A stretch of DNA of 64,000 nt from Setophaga petechia (lineage: Eukaryota > Chordata > Aves > Passeriformes > Parulidae), in NCBI GenBank assembly GCA_024362935.1, contig JANCRA010000003.1, positions 2,353,501 through 2,417,500 on the forward strand, in the 5' to 3' direction. The notes beneath the pieces are model-generated. The model saw only the letters and a program-made list of their open reading frames with translations, made no database searches and had not been told where the DNA came from. The translations under genes and the position numbers were made by a program. Position 1 is the stretch's first letter; the number at the start of each line of letters is the position of its first letter. Positions 1-12,445 of this stretch are shown here, in pieces.

Positions 1-1956
1 TCACAGGACAGACACCCACAGCCCCTGGCCCTCTGGTGATGAAGAAAACCATGATTTTAGAGGGTGAAGGTGGTGGAGGGAGGTGTTTGGGATGGGGAAG
101 AATGGATGCTCCCCTCTGGATGTGGAAGGAGAGGCTGCATTGCAAAGGGTGTTTGGAGAACAAAGCTCTGCACAGGTCAGGGGAGCAGCAGAGTGTAATC
201 TTTAATGATTTAATCATTATTTTCATCACACCCATGCTGGGCTGTTCTGACTCAGCTGGAACACAGTGCTCTCCAGGGCCTGTGTGAACACAGGTTATGG
301 TGCTCTGCAGCCACCAGCATGTACAGTTATTAATATTAGCTCTTCTTTTCCATTAGGAGTGGGTAATAAAGCATGTTTATTGCTCTAACAACTACAAAGC
401 CAAGTGTTAGCTCTTTCCTGAGATCAGTAGTGCTGCCTACAAGTGACAGGTGACTTTGTGCTGACCTTGGGCTTGGGACAAGCATTTCACTGCCAAAGAT
501 GCATCCAAGAGGTAAATGATGGGAATGCTGCTGCAAAGCTTGTTCTGAGCTGTCAGGTTTCCACCAAGGGACAAAGTTTCTATGCACCCTTTTTAAATTT
601 TTAAGAATAAAACAAATGGAAAAATACTGTAATGTGGGTGTGTTGGCTTGTCTCAAATTGTATTGAGTGCAAATATCTTAAATATGGAGTTGTAAATAGG
701 GTCATGGCACACAGCAAGGAGGCTGTGGAGTGTTTAACATGCTACTTTATTCAAATCAGCAAGTCCCATTAGAGTACATTACCATAATGCCTTCTGTCAG
801 AGCCTCCCCCCTTGCTCTGGCTCAGACACTCAGCTGCTGCTGGCAGGAGGGATTAAGGACTCTCTCTCACTTAAAGGTACCATCAGCATCAATTATTTCC
901 ATTTCAGCTGTGCTGGGGTGGGACTCAGGCACTGCTCACTGCACTTCAGGCCCTGATGGCTCTGAAACCCAGACCACAAAAGCTGGAATACAAACCAGTC
1001 CCCTCTTCCAGGTGTTCCACAGCAGTCCTGAACCACAAAAAGATCATTTTGCCTGTAGGTGTTGTGCTTAACCACAAGCAGAGGAAATGCATCACCTGCC
1101 AAAAATGCTTTTGTGGCAGATTATAATCAAGGGCTTTGACATGGGGTGAAAACCAGGAGGCAAAACGAAGAAAGATCAAATATGACCTTCACCTGTACTG
1201 AATTTATGTTTTCAACTAAATGCAGACAGATTTTGTTTTAGTGATTAATGTTTGGGGGCGTTTTTATATTTTTTTTCACAAATAAACAACCAGAAGTATC
1301 TTAGAAGGCCTGAATTTTGGGAGGGGTTGTCATAGAAAGCCACATTCCTTTTTTGTTCTATCAGCTCAGAGAGCTCCAAGTGCTGCAGAGAATCTTTTAT
1401 CAGAAAGATATTACAACAAATAAAAGTATCTCCAAACATACAAACCTGAAGCAAAAATCATCCCAGGTTTTCCCCAACTTTGAACAAATTAATGGTTGTG
1501 GTTGCTTAAGTAATACCTTCTCAAAATAAAATCCTGATGCTTCTATTTGAAGTGTTTTCAATATCAGCTTTCACTGTCAAGCTGATATTACTAAACAAGG
1601 CAGAAAAGCATTATTTATGCATAAAAATAATGAAAAGTTACACCAAATATGCATCAGTTTCCAATAATCTCAGGAATTCTCAGCCATTAGGGTGCTGCCC
1701 CTTCCCAAATGTGTGTGCTGTCCTACCATAGCCACAAACTGGAGGATCAGGTTTAGACAAACTGAGTGGAAATCAGTGGAAATCAGTGGAAATCAGTCAT
1801 TTTGCACTGCTCTGTAGCAGGTGTGAGCAGATTTAATTATCTCATGCACCTTTGAAATTCGAGTGAAATTGCAAATCCTGCAGTCACCTTTCCAGCACGG
1901 GCTTCCTACCTATTTGATATATACTGTACCCTATTATTTAAACAGCAGGGATTAAA
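1..1956. other. Intergenic, no gene seen
   Basis: Several short open frames overlap on both strands with no protein-like composition or splice structure. The only clear structure is a small decamer tandem repeat at 1,765-1,796. Confidence 0.5.
1765..1796. repeat. Decamer tandem repeat AGTGGAAATC x3
   Basis: Three exact head-to-tail copies of AGTGGAAATC followed by AG. Confidence 0.95.
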
Positions 1957-2412
1957 AAATGGATCTGTTGGAGCAAATCCAGAGCCATGAGGATGCACAG
2001 GGGCTGGAGCTGCTCTGCAGAGAGCTGGGGGTGCTCACCTGGGGAAGAGAAGGCTCTGGGGAGACCTTAAAGCCCCTTCCAGGGCCTAAAGGGGCCCCAG
2101 GAGAGCTGGGGGGACTTTGGACAAGGGGTGGAGTGTCAGGACAAGGGGGAATGGCTTCACACTGATAGAGGGCAGGGTTAGGTTCGATTTGAGGAAGAAA
2201 TTCTTTTCTGTGAGGGTGGCGAAGCTCTGGCACAGATTGCTCAGAGGGGCTGTGGCTGTTCCATCCCTGGAAGTGTTCAAGGCCACATTGGATGGGACTT
2301 GGAGCAACCTGGGATAGTGGAACACCATCCAGTTCCTGAACATATTCAGAGTGGAACCCGATGATGTTTAATGTTTCTTCCAGCCCAAACCATTCTGTGA
2401 TTCTCTGAGTCT
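1957..2412 (+). mobile_element. CR1 LINE 3' fragment
   Basis: Ends with the CR1 3' hallmark (AACCATTCTGTGATTCTCTGAG) and carries the usual internal blocks: AGGGCAGGGTTAGGTT, CTGGCACAGATTGCTCAGAG, CTGTGGCTGTTCCATCCCTG and a GATGGGACTTGGAGCAACCT block. 5'-truncated and without a reading frame. Confidence 0.9.
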
Positions 2413-2811
2413 ATGAAAAAGCCACATTTTTCAAACTATCAGATTAGAGTAGGAGGGCTTCAAACCATAGGATTTTTATTTATCTTTTCATAATTAACCA
2501 CGTGTCTTTGGAAGCTGAAATCCATTTCCTGCCATTATTATGTGCAACGTTGCTGCAGGAGCACAGACAAGCAGTGCAGATGGGTTCCTATTAATAGCAG
2601 CTCGCCTGCAGCATCCCGGTGAAGCTGGGGTGGCTTCATCCGAAGGGATTTCCGAAGGGATCCTTGCAAGCCGCAGAACTCAACACAAGAGGGCTCCAGC
2701 TCCTTTTGTCAGGGGGAAAAAAAAAATAAAAATCTGTGAGAAGAGAGCAGCGAGGCTGAGTGAGAGGAGCAGCCCTTGCCGGGGCTGACAGAGCGGGCAG
2801 GAGATGCCGTG
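2413..2811. other. Unassigned stretch between CR1 and LTR
   Basis: No gene or known repeat recognised. Moderately GC-rich with a short A run at about 2,718-2,732. Confidence 0.4.
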
Positions 2812-3458
2812 TGTGAAAAATGTGTATTTAATTATTGGCTTTTCGCAAATATTAAAATTAATATTAGATGCGTTATGTTAGAAAGTTATGCAGTATGAAT
2901 TTTCTTAAGTAGTGTGTTAAATATAGTTATAACATAAGGTTAAAATAGAAACTGTGCTATGTAAGATACTTTTTCCTAAAGAAAGGTCTTGCAGTGAAAT
3001 AGCAGCCACAGGACACCTGAATCTTTGAATAAATCTTTGAATCTTCATCTGAATCCCTGAGAAAGAGAATTTATTGCCCCATTATCAGAAGAAATTAGCT
3101 TCTTCCTGCCTTGCTCAGACCTAAAGATGTCGTCAGGATTCTGAGGAAGAAGCTGACACTGACCAGACAGAATCCTGTGTTTAAATGGAATTTATGCATC
3201 ATGTATGAGGTGTATGAATATGCAACAGGTTATTGCTTTTAAGGGTTAATGCTCTGCTAGCGTGGGTCCTTTTTTGGGCTTATTTTGCCCACAAAGAGGT
3301 ACCCGGACTGTCTGTAACTCTTTGTTTTTATTGTCTCATATTGTCCTAATCCAAATTATCCAAATTATTATCGCTCTAACTATATTACACTTTTTATAAC
3401 CATTTTATTACTACTAAACTTTAACATTTCTAAAAACAAGTGATTGGAGATTTTCACA
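2812..3458 (+). mobile_element. Solo LTR of a passerine endogenous retrovirus
   Basis: 647 bp starting TGTGAAAAATGTG and ending GATTTTCACA, with imperfect terminal inverted repeats (TGTGAAAA/TTTTCACA). I recognise the body as a songbird LTR from blocks such as GGCTTTTCGCAAATATTAAA, CAGCCACAGGACACCTGAAT, GAATTTATTGCCCCATTATC, GGTACCCGGACTGTCTGTAA and ACAAGTGATTGG. Flanks CCGTG and CCATG are a probable 5-bp target duplication with one CpG-type change. No internal viral genes are beside it, so it is a solo LTR. The family name is not assigned. Confidence 0.88.
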
Positions 3459-3914
3459 CCATGTCTGTGCCTGGCTGCCCAGGGGATGGGTGGGGGAACA
3501 CCTGGAGCAAGCACAGCATGAGAGCCTCTGTGAGACTGAGTAAAATCGTGTGAGAGCCTCTGTGAGACTGAGTAAAATCATGTGAGAGCCTCGGGGTTTG
3601 TGCTCCAGCACTGCAGAGGTCAGGAGAGGCTGCCCCCAGCCTGACCCAGCCCCGTGTCCTCCCCAGCCCCAGGTTTGGGTGTGCTGCCAGCAGCACTGCC
3701 CCAAAGGACAGCAGGGACTTTGGGGCTCTGTGGGACAGGGTTCCAGCTTAGGAAGACACAGAATCCCTCAGTCAAACTGGGGTGCTGCTCAGCAGGGGTT
3801 GAGGGTGAGCCCAGGTGTGTGAGAAGCCACTTGGGACCTGGGTTGGCAGCAGGAGCAGGGCAGTGACTGTGTCCCTGTGCTGCCCCTCAAACCCCGGGGG
3901 CAGCTCCGGGCTCC
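3459..3914. other. Unassigned GC-rich stretch
   Basis: Contains the 32-bp tandem repeat at 3,519-3,592; the remainder is GC-rich without a supported gene. Confidence 0.45.
3519..3592. repeat. 32-bp tandem repeat, 2.3 copies
   Basis: TGAGAGCCTCTGTGAGACTG plus AGTAAAATCGTG repeats at 3,519, 3,551 and (partial) 3,583, with one difference between copies. Confidence 0.93.
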
Positions 3915-4384
3915 TCAGAAGGACATTGAGGGGCTGGAGGTGTCCAGAGAAGGGTATGGAGGTGTCCAGAGAAGGGTCTGTAGCACCAGGAGAGGCTGAG
4001 GGATGTGGGGGAGGTCAGCCTGGAGGAAAGGAGGCTCAGGGGGGACCTTCTCACTCTGTACAACTCCCTGACATGAGAGCGGAGCCAGGCTCTGCTCCCA
4101 GGGTACAAACAACAGGGCAAGAGAAAACAGCCTCAAGTTGTGCCAGGATAGTTTTACTTTGGGTACTGGGAGTACTTTTTTCACTGAAGGGTTTGTCAAG
4201 CACTGGCACAGCTGCCCAGGGCAGTGGTGGAGTCACCATCCCTGGAGGGATTTAAAATCTGTGTGGCTGTGGCACTTGGGGACATGGGTCAGTGGTGGCC
4301 TTGGCAATGCCAGGTTAATGGCTGGGCTCAGTGCTCTTAGAGGTGTTTACCAACCAAAACAATTCTGCAGTTCTGTGATTCTGG
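3915..4384 (+). mobile_element. CR1 LINE 3' fragment
   Basis: Includes GGGGCTGGAGGTGTCCAGAG, the AGGAGGCTCAGGGGGGACCT block, CAAGTTGTGCCAGGATAG, GTGGAGTCACCATCCCTGGA and the end CAGTTCTGTGATTCT. A different CR1 subfamily from the one at 1,957, but close to the copy at 19,020 (shared GGCACTTGGGGACATGGGT). Confidence 0.9.
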
Positions 4385-4895
4385 ACTTACTAGAGTGGAC
4401 TTCAGAGGAAGCAAGGAAAGACATTGTCACCCATGTCTGAAAATAGCCCACAACAGAAGGAAGGAAGCGGATGTCAGTCACTTCTGCTGCTCATCTCTCA
4501 TTTCCCCCTGGAAAATCTTATTCCACATTCATTACAAGGTAAATCTGCTTTCTGGAGGAGATGTTTAGAACCTTCCACTGCTTTTCTGTGCTCCAAAGCA
4601 TTTGAACTTAGTGTTTTGATTGAAAATAACATTTAAACTAATTCCCTCGTGGTGATTTTCTAGCCTGTGTGTCCAGGACGACAAACATCCCATGGAAGTG
4701 CTGCATTCCAGCCAGGAAACCCAGTGCACCCAGTGAAGGGAAAAAGCAGCATTTCCCTCTGTGTTTGCTGGCAACTGAGAGTTTTCTGCAAAAGGTTTGA
4801 TTGGGCTAAAAACTGTAGTGAGTTGGAATGAAATCATGCAGCACTTTATTTACAGATCATGAGAGTATGATAAGGCTGGATGTGAACAGAGATGA

Positions 4896-4953
4896 CAATA
4901 AAATAATAATAATAATAGTAGTAGTAGTAATAATAATAATAATAATAATAAAT
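4896..4953. repeat. (AAT)n/(AGT)n microsatellite
   Basis: ATA/AAT trinucleotides interrupted in the middle by four TAG units, about 58 bp. Confidence 0.95.
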
Positions 4954-5837
4954 ATTGTAGAACTAGATATTAATTATTAAATTGAATCACTACATGAAAT
5001 ATGGCCATGGTACTTAGAAGAACACAGAGCTGGATTCATGCTCACTGTTGCATTTGAGGCAACACAGATTTTAAATGCTTTCTGAATATTCTCAAACACG
5101 AGGAAAGCTCCAGTTCCACTTGTATTTGAATGAACTCTCCAAGTTGTCTTAATTATCACTCAGCTTTGTTCAGTGGTCTGCCTCTTTATGGTCTGTATTC
5201 TGCACACCCACAGCACCAGAACTTGTCCCTGAAAGGTGAAATCTCTGTCACCTCCTGCTGCCTCCACTGCAGGAATCATCCTCCTGCCCTTACCAGAGCT
5301 CCCCAAACCCTTTCCTGTGGCTGTGAACCTTTAATTCACAGAAAAACCCCGAGGAGTGGGGGGTGAGGGCTGAGGGAAGGGCTTCTCACCCCAGATGCAT
5401 CCCCCTGACGTGATTCAATGTACAGATGAGTGTTGGCACGAGGCAGTGGGTGCTGTCAGGATTTTAACATGCTTTTGACAAGGAGGCGAGCCCCGTGCCT
5501 CTGGTGGGAGGGGTGCTGTGCACTTAGCAGGTTGCTGGTGTTATATACATGGACATGCACACATGGAGCTTGCATGGCTGAGCCTGTTGTGTCGCAGGCC
5601 GTCTCCTCAGCTCTGTGAGCAGCTGCAGAGCCACTCCACCGTCACAGCCATTAGCACTTCATTCCTTAAGAGCTTAATCTTGCAATCCTTCCTGCTGCTG
5701 GCAGCCCTTACTCACGTGAGTAAGCAGATCTTCCACCTCAGCCCTCGGAGCCTGTAAGCTGCTCCCTGCTCCTACAAAATCCTCGGTGCCAGGAGGCTTT
5801 CCAGCCACGGTGGTGTTGCTGTCATGTTCTTTACTAT

Positions 5838-6135
5838 AATATTTATTCCCTAAAAGCTGCCTCATCCCATCCTCTCTGACCTGGCTCTTCAATGGAGATG
5901 TGGCACAGAGCCTGCAGGTTTCAGTCCTGTGGGCTCAGGGGTTTTGCCCAAGGAGCTGCATCCTGTGAAATGCTGAACATCTTTGCAATATTTATTCCCT
6001 AAAAGCTGCTTCATCCCATCCACTCTGGCCTGGCTCTTCAATGGAGATGTGGCACAGAGCCTGCAGGTTTCAGTCCTGTGGAATCAGGGGTTTTTGCTCA
6101 AGGAGCTGCATCCTGGGAATTGCTGAACATCTTTG
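5838..6135. repeat. Tandem duplication of a 149-bp unit
   Basis: Copies at 5,838-5,985 and 5,987-6,135 share AATATTTATTCCCTAAAAGC, GGCTCTTCAATGGAGATGTG and GCTGAACATCTTTG with roughly ten substitutions and a one-base indel. Confidence 0.95.
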
Positions 6136-7579
6136 TCAGGTCCTGGTAAGGGCTGAGCACTGGCCAAAAGGGGAATCACACACAGGGGCTCCAGTGCCAC
6201 TCCCTGAAAATCCTGCCCATGCTGAACTCCTGCAGACAGCTGGAATTGTCCAGGCTTAGCTCTGGTCATCAATAATTTGGGGGATTATTTGGAAACCTTC
6301 CCATTTTAGTGGTTCTGTGCAGTCCCGAGTCCCTTAAATATCACCTCTGTATAAACCACATGCTCCAGCCCTCTGAAAATTCACATTCTTAGGGAAATCC
6401 AGCTTTAGAAAATGCAGGTGTTACAACACCTGTTTTTACTCAGGGAACGCATTAATGCAATTAACTTCCCAAAGCTTTACTGTATGGGGAGGGGTGTGCT
6501 TGGGACCTGTGAGCAACAAGTATCTCTTTTTCTTCTGGTGTCAGAATTAAGGGACAAAAAAGTTCCATGGGTGGTCCGCAGGGAAGGGAGGAATCTTTTC
6601 CTTTCTTTTTCTTTTCCCTCCTCCACAAACAAGCAGTAAAGAATACACTGCCTTCAGCAGGCAGAATGTCTCTATTTGCTTTTAATTGCACCTTTCAGCA
6701 AATTTACCAACTGCTCCTTTGCCATTTACTTGCCAGGGGCTGGGGTGTGAAGGGTGGTTATGCAAAGTGTGCTCTGGGAGGGTGGTGATACCCAACCCTG
6801 GGGCTTGTTTGATTACATCCATGCCCTGTCTAAGGGGGATGTTTTAGCCCTGGAATGAAAACAAAGCCAGGAAGCCCTATGAGGTTTTGTTTTCTTGGTT
6901 CTTAGAGAAAGCAGCTGCCCACATTTGGTTGGGTTTGAAGGGAATTGAGTGCTTTGTGCCTGCAATACAAGGTCACAGACCTTTATGTTAAATTGATGCC
7001 TTCCCATCCGAGGCCACATCTCCAGGCAGGTATCAGTGGTCACACCAGAGCTATTCCCAGTGCCAGTCCCTTAGCTGGCCCCTAGGGCTGGGTCCCCACT
7101 GGAACAGGCTGCTGGATGACCTGGGCACAGTGGGAAAAATCTTTTTTGCATTCTGATATTTCAGAGTGCTCCCATGAGCAGTGATGTCAGTGCCCAAGCC
7201 CAGGGGGATTTTGGTTCCACATGAGGAGAGGAGCAGCTGGCCCAGGGTCAACCAGTGATGCTCTGTGGCTGGCACAGATTGATTTGGGATCAAAGATGGA
7301 GTTTCAGGAAGCTGATTCATCCTTGGCTTTGCTGCAGGCTCCCTTTGGGGTCTTACCCATGGCACAGAGGTGCCTCTGCTGTGTCTGAGGGTCAGGGACC
7401 CCGACCTTCTCTGGGACATTTTGTGTCATCACTTCTTTAGAATAAGATGTGGGCAGATGGGAGAGGTTCCTGCCTCCCTACAATGTTCATCCCATCACAG
7501 ACACCAGAGGGGAGAGAGCTCCATCTCCCACTTCTGCAGCAGGAGCAGATCCAGGGCCCCACGGCTTGTCCTGGGGTGG

Positions 7580-8398
7580 GGACAGTGTGACACCCTGGAC
7601 AGAGTGACACCCTGGACAGAGTGACACCCTGGACAGAGTGACACAACAGACAGTGTGACACCACAGACAGTGTGACACCCTGGACAGAGTGACACCATGG
7701 ACAATATGACATCCTGGACAGAGTGTGACACCCTGGACAGAGTGACACTATGGACAGTGTGTGACATCCTGGACAGTGTGACACCCTGGACAAGGTGACA
7801 TCCTGGACAGTGTGACACCCTGGACAGAGTGACATCCTGGACAGTGCGTGACACCCTGGACAGTGTGTGACACCCTGGACAGAGTGACACTATGGACAGT
7901 GTGTGACATCCTGGACAGTGTGACACCCTGGACAAGGTGACATCCTGGACAGTGTGACACCCTGGACAGTGTGACACCCTGGACACTGTGATACCCTGGA
8001 CAGAGTGACATCCTGGACAGTGTATGACACCCTGGACAGGGTGACATCCTGGACAGTGTGTGACACCCTGGACAATGTGACACCCTGAACACTGTGACAT
8101 CCTGGACAGAGTGACACCCTGGAGAGGGTGACATCTTGGATAGGGTGACATCCTGGACAGCGTGACATCCTGGACACTGTGATATCCTGGACACTGTGAT
8201 ATCCTGGACAGAGTGACATCCTGGACAGGGTGACATCTTGGATAGGGTGACATCCTGGACAGCGTGTGACACCTTGGAGTGACACCCTGGACAATGTGAC
8301 ATCCTGGACAGTGTGACATCCTGGACACTGTGATATCCTGGACAGAGTGACATCCTGGACAGTGTATGACACCCTGGACAATGTGACACCCTGGACAT
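7580..8398. repeat. Minisatellite, 17-bp unit GTGACACCCTGGACAGA
   Basis: About 48 head-to-tail copies of a GTGACAYCCTGGACAGW-type unit with length variants (extra GT, single truncated units). The 17-bp period is not a multiple of three and the unit lacks stops on the minus strand, so all three minus frames stay open (longest 322 codons). That reading is an artefact, not a gene. Higher-order copies are also present (about 142-bp and 101-bp periods). Confidence 0.97.
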
Positions 8399-8489
8399 CC
8401 TCTCTGCTTGCCTTGCTCACAGCCTTCAGAGGAAGGAACCTCTGCCCTGCTCAGACAGAACACTGAGCCCTGTAAGCCACAGCTGAGGA

Positions 8490-8546
8490 TGGGGATTGGA
8501 CCTTTCAGGTCCCTTCCAACCCAAATAATTCAATGATTCTGTGAAA
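8490..8546 (+). mobile_element. CR1 LINE 3' terminal scrap
   Basis: GGTCCCTTCCAACCCAAATA and AATGATTCTGTGAAA are the last bases of a CR1 element. It adjoins the minisatellite. Confidence 0.7.
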
Positions 8547-11399
8547 CCCAAACTTTTGGGAGTGGAACCTGTTCAGAGGGGTAGCTCAGGGCTGAAGTGT
8601 TTCTATACATTGTAATTGCCATTAACTTTGAACCATTTTGAAAGGGAATTTGCTGTTTGTTGGAGTATTGGATTCACAACACCTTCAGGACTTGTGCTCC
8701 CAGTCTGAGTAAGACACACCTAAAAAAGTTATTTAAGAAAGTAGAAAAAGGCTGACAGCCTGCACTCATTTTTTCACCACCAGATCAGCTGGATATTAAT
8801 GTTGAAAATGTTTTCAGGTGTGTATTTCTTCCTGGGAAAGTTAAGCAGGTACAGGTGTGACTTTAGCATAGCTGGCCAGAGATCCAAGGTGGATCAGAGC
8901 CAAAAAAGTTTAAAGGGGCAGCCTCTGCTAGTGCCCTCACCAGGACTGAGAGTGCATCTCTGAGGGAGCATCTCCAATAGGGCTCAAAGTCCATGCATCT
9001 GGCAATCTGCCATCCTTCTGGAACCTCACTACCACCCTTACCTGAGAGACAGCTGCTTGAAACCCTTCCCTGCCTTCTTTTTATATTCCTTCAATGCTAC
9101 AAAATACAGCTTCCCTGGCCAAATTTTTATATATGCTGCAATTCCATTTAAAAAATGGTAAATTTAAAATGCTACAAATACAGGCTGGTATTTTATACAT
9201 AGCTACTTTTTAGTAGTGTTGTGCTTTCGATACTTTTTTTTTTCCCCCAGTTTCTCCTGCCCTGGATGTGTGTTCAAATGTGTCATTTCCTCCCGAGGAT
9301 TGTAAATTTTGCACTGTGGGCAAAGAAGCCTCAAAAGAATAAAGTTTTTCAGGCAAAATATCCAGGGGACAATATCTGCTTTCATAAAGCTCTGAACATG
9401 CTGTTTGCCATCTCCTAATTTTATTCTTATTTTTTTCTTTTTCTTTTTTTTTTTTTTTTAATGCTGCTGGAGACCAACTTCTGGTGGCAAAGTCCTTGTA
9501 CAGAAAAAAGTGACTATTTTAACCAATAGCCTGAAATCACACATTCTTTCATTGAAAACAGTTAATTAGGAATTGAGCTCTGAAGTTAATTTCACCAAGG
9601 TCATTCCCTGTTCTATTGGGTCCAGTGACCCTGTCTTAAGTAATCACAGCATTAGCATACAAGGTTATAGCTTTCTTTTCAGTTGATGACATAATCTCTT
9701 TAATTGGTGTCAGGAGGCCTGCTTATGAAAGGCCCATGGAAAACACCTATAGACTATAATTTTACTTTCCCCATTCACAGAGCAAATGAAACAAGCCTTA
9801 AGAATGTACTAGAGGCTCATTACATCTCCCAGCCTGTCAACACAAAGCCCCTCCGTTCCAGCCAGGGCATTAGGAATGATCAATTCTGTTTACCCCCAAC
9901 TCCAGCCCGTGAACTATTAACCTTTTCAGCAAAACTGGTGAATAGTAAATGTCAGATAATCCTCTCTGAGAAAGTTAAGAGGGTAGATAATGCATTTTAA
10001 TTGATTAAAACTTGCATGACCAAAAGTTTAAAATATCAACAGGAGAATCCCTCGCCATTCCTATTTTTGGTAGGACGTGATCCAACTATTCTGGGTTGAC
10101 CCCAGTGTCCACTTTAATTTTAGCTTTTCTGAGAGAAAACTTCTCTAAAAACTATACCTGAAAACTCATATCCTGCTTAGCAGAAATTCTGCTTTTAGGA
10201 GACAAGATCCCCTTTGCTGCTTCTGTGCTCAGGATACCCAGGTCTAAACCAGGGCAAGATTTGTACTGGTTGTCACTGGAGATGCATTTCAACAGATATC
10301 CCTGCAGATCATGTTTAAAAATCTCCTGAAACTGTGTGAAAATACTTTTTTCTGTGTTCTTTAATTATTTATTTCTAGGAGTTACTGCTTAGATTTTTTT
10401 CTTTCTTTTTTCAGTAGTTTGGAACTCTTGCATACTCTAGGATTGATCCAGCTCCCTCACAGGGAATTTTCTTTGTCACGTCTATGAAATCTGTCTGAGG
10501 CACTCTCTGAATGACAGAGTCTTAAATTCTATAGAAACCAACACTATATTGTTTATGAAGAAAACAAGATGTATTTCTCCTGCACCACAATTATTCACAT
10601 AACCTTTTTTCCCTATTTCATTCCTCTAAAGCTTCTGCTATTTCTGATTTTTATTTTCAGTGTCTCTTGAGGATGTTCACAAAACCTCCTTTCCTACTGC
10701 AGCTCATTACCTTCTGAACATTCCCAGCTCCTGAAGACCTCCCTTAAGTTCATACTTATCAGTTGAAATAAATTCTTGTGTAATTTATATTTTCTGATTG
10801 AAAATATTTTTTGTCTTGTTAAAAAGGGGAGAAAAATGATTGAAAACAGTCTGATTGTTTCCAAAGGAACAAAAGTTCTCTTTTAAGAGAGAGAACTGAA
10901 AAAATAAAAGTCTATTTTTTCTTGGTTGTGTCTGAATAACACATTCATGTCAGCCCTTGCCAATCCTTTAACTTGAACAGGTTTTGTTATATTCTGTGTT
11001 ATATTCAGGGAGTTATTGATACAAGTGGGGAATGTGCTTTATCATCCCTGGAAATATGTAATTTATAGGATAAATTATAGTCTTTGCCCTTCATCCCTTT
11101 CTAGGAGAGCTGAGTGTGGAAGCTGCTGAGCTTGAGCAAATTCCCAGAGGGTTTGTTTTCCTGGGATGAAGTTTTGTACCCACCAGCCTCACCCTGGCCA
11201 GCTACAACCTCCAAGTGATGCTGCTCTGTGAGTTTCATGTCATAAATCACACAATCACCTTTCCATTTTCTCTCAGTTGGAGCACCAAGGGGTTTTTTCA
11301 ATCTTTTGTGTGGTTTCTTGGTGGAGAAATTGCACTGCTGCACTTCCTGGTGCACAGCCACCTCTCTGTTTTTGGTACTGTGAACCAAAGGATGGTCAC
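8547..11399. other. AT-rich intergenic, no gene seen
   Basis: No repeat apart from a T run at 9,437-9,461. The part 9,480-10,040 is listed as a possible regulatory element. Confidence 0.5.
9480..10040. promoter_or_regulatory. Candidate conserved regulatory element
   Basis: A repeat-free block with many homeodomain-type sites: TTAATTAG at 9,562, TAATTGG near 9,701, TTAATTGATTAA at 9,997-10,008, and a TGATGACATAATC stretch near 9,684. It resembles developmental enhancers in composition. Conservation cannot be tested here. Confidence 0.3.
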
Positions 11400-11625
11400 A
11401 AAATTTTTAGCAGGGGTGGTTTTAAACTAGAAGAGGGTTAAGTGAGATTGAATGTAAGGAAGGAGTTTTTACAATGAGGATGGAAAAACACTGGCACAGG
11501 CTGCTCAGACAAGCTGTGGCTGCCCCATCCCTGGAAATGTTCATGGCCAGGTTGGATGTGGTTCAGAGCCACCTGCTCTGGTGGAAGGTGGAAGAACTCC
11601 AGATGATTTTGGGCATTTCCACTGG
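11400..11625 (+). mobile_element. CR1 LINE fragment, 3' end lost
   Basis: CTGGCACAGGCTGCTCAGAC, GTGGCTGCCCCATCCCTGGA and CATGGCCAGGTTGGATGTGG match the CR1 3' region in order. The terminal repeat is missing. Confidence 0.8.
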
Positions 11626-12195
11626 TTCATCTGGAGTTGCACAGTTGCAGACTCAGCAGGTTGATGTCAGCAGGAAAGCCTGACATGATTTATTGCCATT
11701 TTCTGCTCTTGTGGAGCTCCCAGGATGCTGATCCCTGGCTGTGGTAAGGCGCTCTGCAGTGGGGACAAGCTGCACCCACTGCCACCCCAAAGTGCCCAAT
11801 GGGACTCAGACCCCTCTCCAGGGGCTTGTTTTCTTCTGCTGAGTTTGCTGTGGGCCTCTGTGTGAGCTGCATGGGGCTTTAGCTTCTCTGCCATCACCTT
11901 TTCTCATTCTGCTTCCTTCTGGACTCAGGTGAGCCCTAACAATTGGTCTTAGGAAGGCACTGCTGGTCCAGCCCCCTCAGCTCTCCTGCTGGAGCAGCCA
12001 CTCTGTGAGGAACACTGAACCAAACTTCTGCCATGGGCCACAGTAGAGCTCATTATGTCAGCATTCAGATCTTTTAAACTCACTCCCTTTTTTATTCTAT
12101 ATTTATTTTGGTATTAATATTGAGTATTTAGATAATTGTTATCTCAGAGCACAGTCCTGACTTGCATGCAGAGGTGGGGATGTGTGTGTCTGGGA
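11626..12195. other. Unassigned stretch
   Basis: No gene or known repeat recognised. Confidence 0.4.
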
Positions 12196-12445
12196 ATGCA
12201 GTCAGGGAGCCAGAGCAGGTTAAGCTTGGACTTGAGGAGGAAATTGTTGACTGTGAGGGTGGTGAGGCACTGACAAAAGCTGCCCAGAGAAGCTGTGGCT
12301 GCCCCATCCCTGGGATAGTCCCAGGCCAGCCTGGATGGGGCTTGGAGCAACCTGAACTGGTGGTGACATCCCTGCCCTTGGCAGAGGGCTTGGAAAGAAA
12401 TTATCCTTAAGATCCCCTCAAACCCAGACCATTCTGTGATACTTG
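12196..12445 (+). mobile_element. CR1 LINE 3' fragment
   Basis: CTTGAGGAGGAAATTGTTGA, AGCTGTGGCTGCCCCATCCC and TGGATGGGGCTTGGAGCAAC are CR1 blocks; it ends ACCATTCTGTGATACTTGAG. Confidence 0.88.

Larger units (their letters stand above)
4385..7579. other. Intergenic with small tandem repeats
   Basis: No gene. Holds the trinucleotide tract at 4,896-4,953 and the 149-bp tandem duplication at 5,838-6,135. Confidence 0.5.

Noticed and set aside
3815..4255. A 146-codon plus-strand frame
   Set aside because: Lies largely in a CR1 3' fragment, which is non-coding in this part.
7495..8463. A 322-codon Cys/His-rich open frame on the minus strand
   Set aside because: It is the translation of the 17-bp minisatellite. 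All three frames are open and share the same 17-residue period, as expected of a repeat and not of a protein.
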